From: Pagrus major
Lineage: Eukaryota > Chordata > Actinopteri > Spariformes > Sparidae
Length of the DNA: 64,000 nt
Assembly (NCBI RefSeq): GCF_040436345.1
Contig: NC_133218.1
Coordinates: 4,962,484-5,026,483, forward strand
Direction: 5' to 3'
A program made the position numbers and the translations under genes. A model generated the notes under the pieces. That model searched no databases. It was given only the letters and a program-made list of their open reading frames with translations, and was not told where the DNA came from. Shown here one piece after another: positions 59,001-64,000 of this stretch; the stretch's first letter is position 1, and each line of letters begins with the position of its first letter.

Positions 59001-61916
59001 AATGGGACATGGCTTTAGACGAATCGTCTTGCAGTCGGCGTGAGGCATTAGGATGCTCTCCATGCTGTAGTGCTTAAGCCCATGTCTATCCACCTTGAGC
59101 CAGAACTCAACACGAGTGACGAATCACTATAAAAAGAGCCAATTATTTATAGTCTGTTCCCCGACAGGGCCGGCCCTACTTATCTTTCAGGGTGCAGTCC
59201 GCAGGCCTTCCGCCTCAGTATTGTCAGAGCTCCCGTCGGCCCAATCTTTCATCACTGCGCCAGGCTGACATTTCTCTAAATATCAATGATAGTTTTTATG
59301 TGTGGCAATAATTTATCAGGCGCAGTGATGCACCAAAGCCTTTCTTCCCCTCTGACTGGAAGGAAACAGCAAAAAGTTTCTAAAACTTTTCTCATGGAAC
59401 AAAATGATTCATTTGTTTATTAGATAGAAAGATGGCCTGCGTCTATTGAGTAGACACATCTCAACCCCTTTATTACACAGGCAGAGCCTAAATTCAGTGT
59501 TTGGCTTTCAGAATTTTGCTGTCTTTATTTATAGGGAGGCTATTCTTCATTTCTGCAACATGCACTCTCTCAACATGTGCCTGTTAAAGCACTCTGGAAG
59601 GGTCATCCAAGACATCTACTTTGTTCAAGAAGCTGCAAGCACTGTAGTTTGACTGCAATGCTGGAGCACTTTGCTATTGCCCAATTACTGCACGTTAATT
59701 GAGCTGACCTTTAGTAGTGTCTAGTTTAAGCTGCGATATTGAAAGGATCTTGGGGAGTAATGATTTTCCTCCTCTCCTCCGTCTCTCATCAGACAACCTA
59801 ACTCTGTCGTCACTGCAATAGTAAATTCTATGAGCAGTAAGCTGTAATTAGTGTGGAGGAGGAGAACTCCAGTATCTCTATTGATTTCTGCTGGCATTTG
59901 TAAAAATGCCTGATTCGTTCGGTGCATTGTTTGAGGTCATTCATACAGAATGTGGCAATCAGCAGAACTATAAATAACATGGAAGTTTGTGCAATCTCAA
60001 TGCTGTTGACCTGCTATTGAATTCATTGCTGTGAGCAAGTCAAAGATCTTCAGTAACAAAAGTTGACCACAGTTCTGTGCAGAGAAGTTTAAAATATATA
60101 CGGATGAAAATGAATAGATTTATAGATTGGAAGTGTACTGAAAACATAATCTGATATATAGATAGAACATAAACAATCACGTTGTTACAGCAACCTTTAT
60201 GTGGACTTAAATAAAAAGAAACATTTATTCAGAAATGCCAATATAAAACCTAATTTTGAGTGACAGTGTAAACCTTTTATAAGAGTAATTAGGCAGAGGA
60301 TCCTAGACCTAAAGATGCAATATGGGCTGGGAGAATCGGATGTAAAAACGGCTGCTTCCATGCAATGCTCTCAAATTAAACAGACCAACCTTATAATTAA
60401 TTTTAGACCAGTCTGGTAGCCACTGACAGGAGGCCAGTGTCAGGAGGAGGTACGGTTTGCCACCTTATCTTGAGGACTATTTGTTTCAAGGATAGTTTTG
60501 ATATTTTGGGAAATTAGCTTATTTCTTTCTTGCAGAGATAAATAAAGACAAGAGTGGTACATTTCTTGCTTGCCATTAAGCAAAGGTTAATATAAAGACA
60601 AGAAACCGGGGGAAATGGCTAGACTGGCTGTGTCCAAAATTCAAAATGTGCCTACAAGCTATCTTCCCAAAGCTCACTAATTAACAAGTTACATTTCCTT
60701 TGGTTAAGCTGTTCAAAAACCTAGATATAAAAATGAAAATGGCTGGTTTAAAGTGAGTTATACGCATGATTATTTCTCAGCCAGGAGCTGTGACTTCCTG
60801 GAGGCTCTGCTCTTGGTCTAGCTGAGAAATAATCAAACAAATAAAAGAAGAACAATAAAAGAACAAATTGTTATTTTTTCCACTTTGTTTTTCTAAAAAT
60901 TTAAAGATATAACATGTTAATTAATGGTCTTTAGAGGCTCTGGGTAGGTTGATTTTGTTACCTCTAGATAGAGCCAGGCTAACAGTTGCTCTGTTTTCAG
61001 AGTCTACAGTCCTGATTACCTTATTTAATGTATGTAATTGGTTGATATAAATCCATTGACTTTTCACTGGGGTAGAAAATTAATCTTAGTGTCATTTTAC
61101 ATACACCTAAGTAACCAGGTTACAGTCAGCTTTCTCCACCGCTGATACTTTTGTAAACACCATGTAAACAAGAAACCCAGTTTCAGTTGGTGATTCAAGA
61201 TTTGTACAGCCAGAGATCTCCTTTAGAAAGCTGATGTCTTGGTCATGTGTCTAATCAGCTTTTTAAATATACACATGTGCATTACAAAGTCTTCAGACAG
61301 GGACTCTTTTAACAGAAATGCTGTGGTTTAAAAAAAAAAAAAGAAGAAGATCATTACACATAGCAATGTATCCTTGTTTTGAAATAATTGTATTCAAAGT
61401 CACACTGATACTAAGGAGCCTCTAGATTAATCTGCTTCCACTGCAAAACATTTGACTATTTGTCAAACTGCTCTGTGCACACACAGCCTGTCCTCGCTGC
61501 ACTGACAGAGAAAAGATATCTTGTGAAGCCGTGGCTCCTTGTCAGAAGGAAAGGAGAAGTCGTATTACTGACCTGCTGCATATAAATTCAAATGTTACAG
61601 TAACCAGGTTAATACAGTTCATAGTAAAGTTCTCTCTGTAATCAGGTCTCTTGAGTGGCTGATTTGACCTTATGTTAAACACTGAATTTATATCACTGCA
61701 TTTAGATTTGCACATTTTTCAGCTGAGCCTTTGCTCTTTAAAAAGAAAGTAATTCAGTAGTATTTCACTGCAGGCTGCCAGTCCACAGTGCTGCAGTTGT
61801 AGGGTGTAAATTTCTTCCCATGTCGATACCAGATGACTTGTTATTGGCCTGACGGTTCTCGACAAATCATCCATCATACATGCTTCTAATGGATCCTTTG
61901 TGTTTGTGTCATGCAG
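56021..61916. other. Presumed 5' intron/upstream region of right glce
   Basis: I found no coding exon here. There are many short open frames on both strands, none with a domain. Simple sequence includes a CACACGCACGCA-type run near 56160-56198. If the candidate first exon at 54110-54223 is real, this is a long intron ending at the acceptor GTGTCATGCAG (61906-61916). Confidence 0.45.
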
Positions 61917-61929
61917 GCAAGTTGTGACC

Positions 61930-62446
61930 ATGCGCTGCCTGGCTGCTCGGGTCAACTACAAGACCCTCATCGTTATCTGTGCCCTCTTCACCCTCATCAC
62001 TGTGTTGCTATGGAACCGCTGCTCAAGTGACACCTCCCTTCGCTTCCTGCCCAGAGCTGCCTTGGTGGCTCCGAGTCCAAAGGTGGGGGATGCAAGCATT
62101 AGCAGCCAGCAACACCCTCCACAACCTCCAGAGCCCCCACCTGTTGTTGGGGTTGTCGGCGGGATCAAGTACGAAGAAATCGACTGCTTGATCAACGATG
62201 AATCTACTATCAAAGGCCGGCGAGAGGGTGGAGAGGTCTACCTGCCTTTCAGCTGGATGGAAAAATACTTTGAGGTGTACGGCAAAGTAGTGCAGTACGA
62301 CGGCTACGACCGGTTTGAGTTCCAGCACAGCTACTCAAAGGTTTATGCGCAGCGTGAGCCCTACCACCCCGACGGAGTCTTCATGTCATTTGAGGGATAC
62401 AATGTGGAGGTCCGAGACCGTGTCAAGTGTATAAGTGGAGTGGAAG
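61930..62446 (+). CDS. glce: D-glucuronyl C5-epimerase, first coding exon (partial)
   Basis: The exon runs 61917-62446 with 13 nt of leader. The ATG at 61930 starts 172 codons and leaves one base for the next exon (donor GTAAGA). I chose this start because [14 protein letters not shown] is the conserved vertebrate GLCE N-terminus; the frame is open a little upstream only across the splice site. Residues about 11-28 ([17 protein letters not shown]) form the signal anchor of a type II Golgi protein. A proline-rich stem follows. From [20 protein letters not shown] through [39 protein letters not shown] to CISGVEG the catalytic part begins and is strongly conserved. The next exon is not present before base 64000. 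The piece is complementary to the C-terminal exons at 3226-4900 but lies beyond a 100-N gap. Confidence 0.95.

Positions 62447-64000
<1,554 letters not shown>

Overview
The window is vertebrate nuclear DNA, almost certainly from a ray-finned (percomorph-type) fish. The genes are split into many short exons with GT-AG introns. The intergenic DNA carries teleost-style tRNA-derived SINEs, fold-back MITEs and long TG microsatellites. The recognisable proteins are vertebrate orthologues. All genes read on the + strand. No operon, CRISPR array, rRNA or functional tRNA gene was seen.

Layout. 1-4900: the 3' half of a D-glucuronyl C5-epimerase gene (glce), seen as its last two coding exons, with an intron before them. 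4901-23392: about 18 kb with no gene, filled with dead repeats: a 722-bp palindromic DNA transposon, several hairpin MITEs, a piggyBac transposase remnant, and two AT-rich blocks sharing a 30-bp word that might be regulatory. 23393-33938: paqr5, membrane progestin receptor gamma, complete in 7 coding exons (345 aa). 35400-50053: kif23 (MKLP1, the centralspindlin kinesin), complete in 23 coding exons that join in frame to 974 codons plus stop, preceded by a compact promoter holding a tandemly duplicated 60-bp CCAAT/GC-box module. Intron 16 of kif23 is enlarged by two DNA transposons. 51456-51555: a run of exactly 100 N, the usual placeholder for a scaffold gap of unknown size. 51556-64000: mostly non-coding, then the first coding exon of a glce gene (172 aa), whose intron runs off the right edge.

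The order glce-paqr5-kif23, all on one strand, matches the human 15q23 order as I recall it. The anomaly is that glce appears twice as complementary halves: the C-terminal half at the left edge and the N-terminal half at the right edge, beyond the N gap. No exon is duplicated within the window, and the two halves plus about 105 missing residues would make one normal-length protein. Either there are two tandem glce copies, each cut by a window edge, or one gene has been split by misplacement of the contig after the gap. The window alone cannot decide.

The three genes have unrelated cellular jobs: heparan sulfate modification in the Golgi, membrane steroid reception, and cytokinesis. Their adjacency is conserved synteny, not a functional cluster. 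I found no convincing new biological system. The points most worth a second look are the glce arrangement, the duplicated kif23 promoter module, the frame-neutral kif23 cassette exon, and three non-autonomous DNA transposons with readable target-site duplications.
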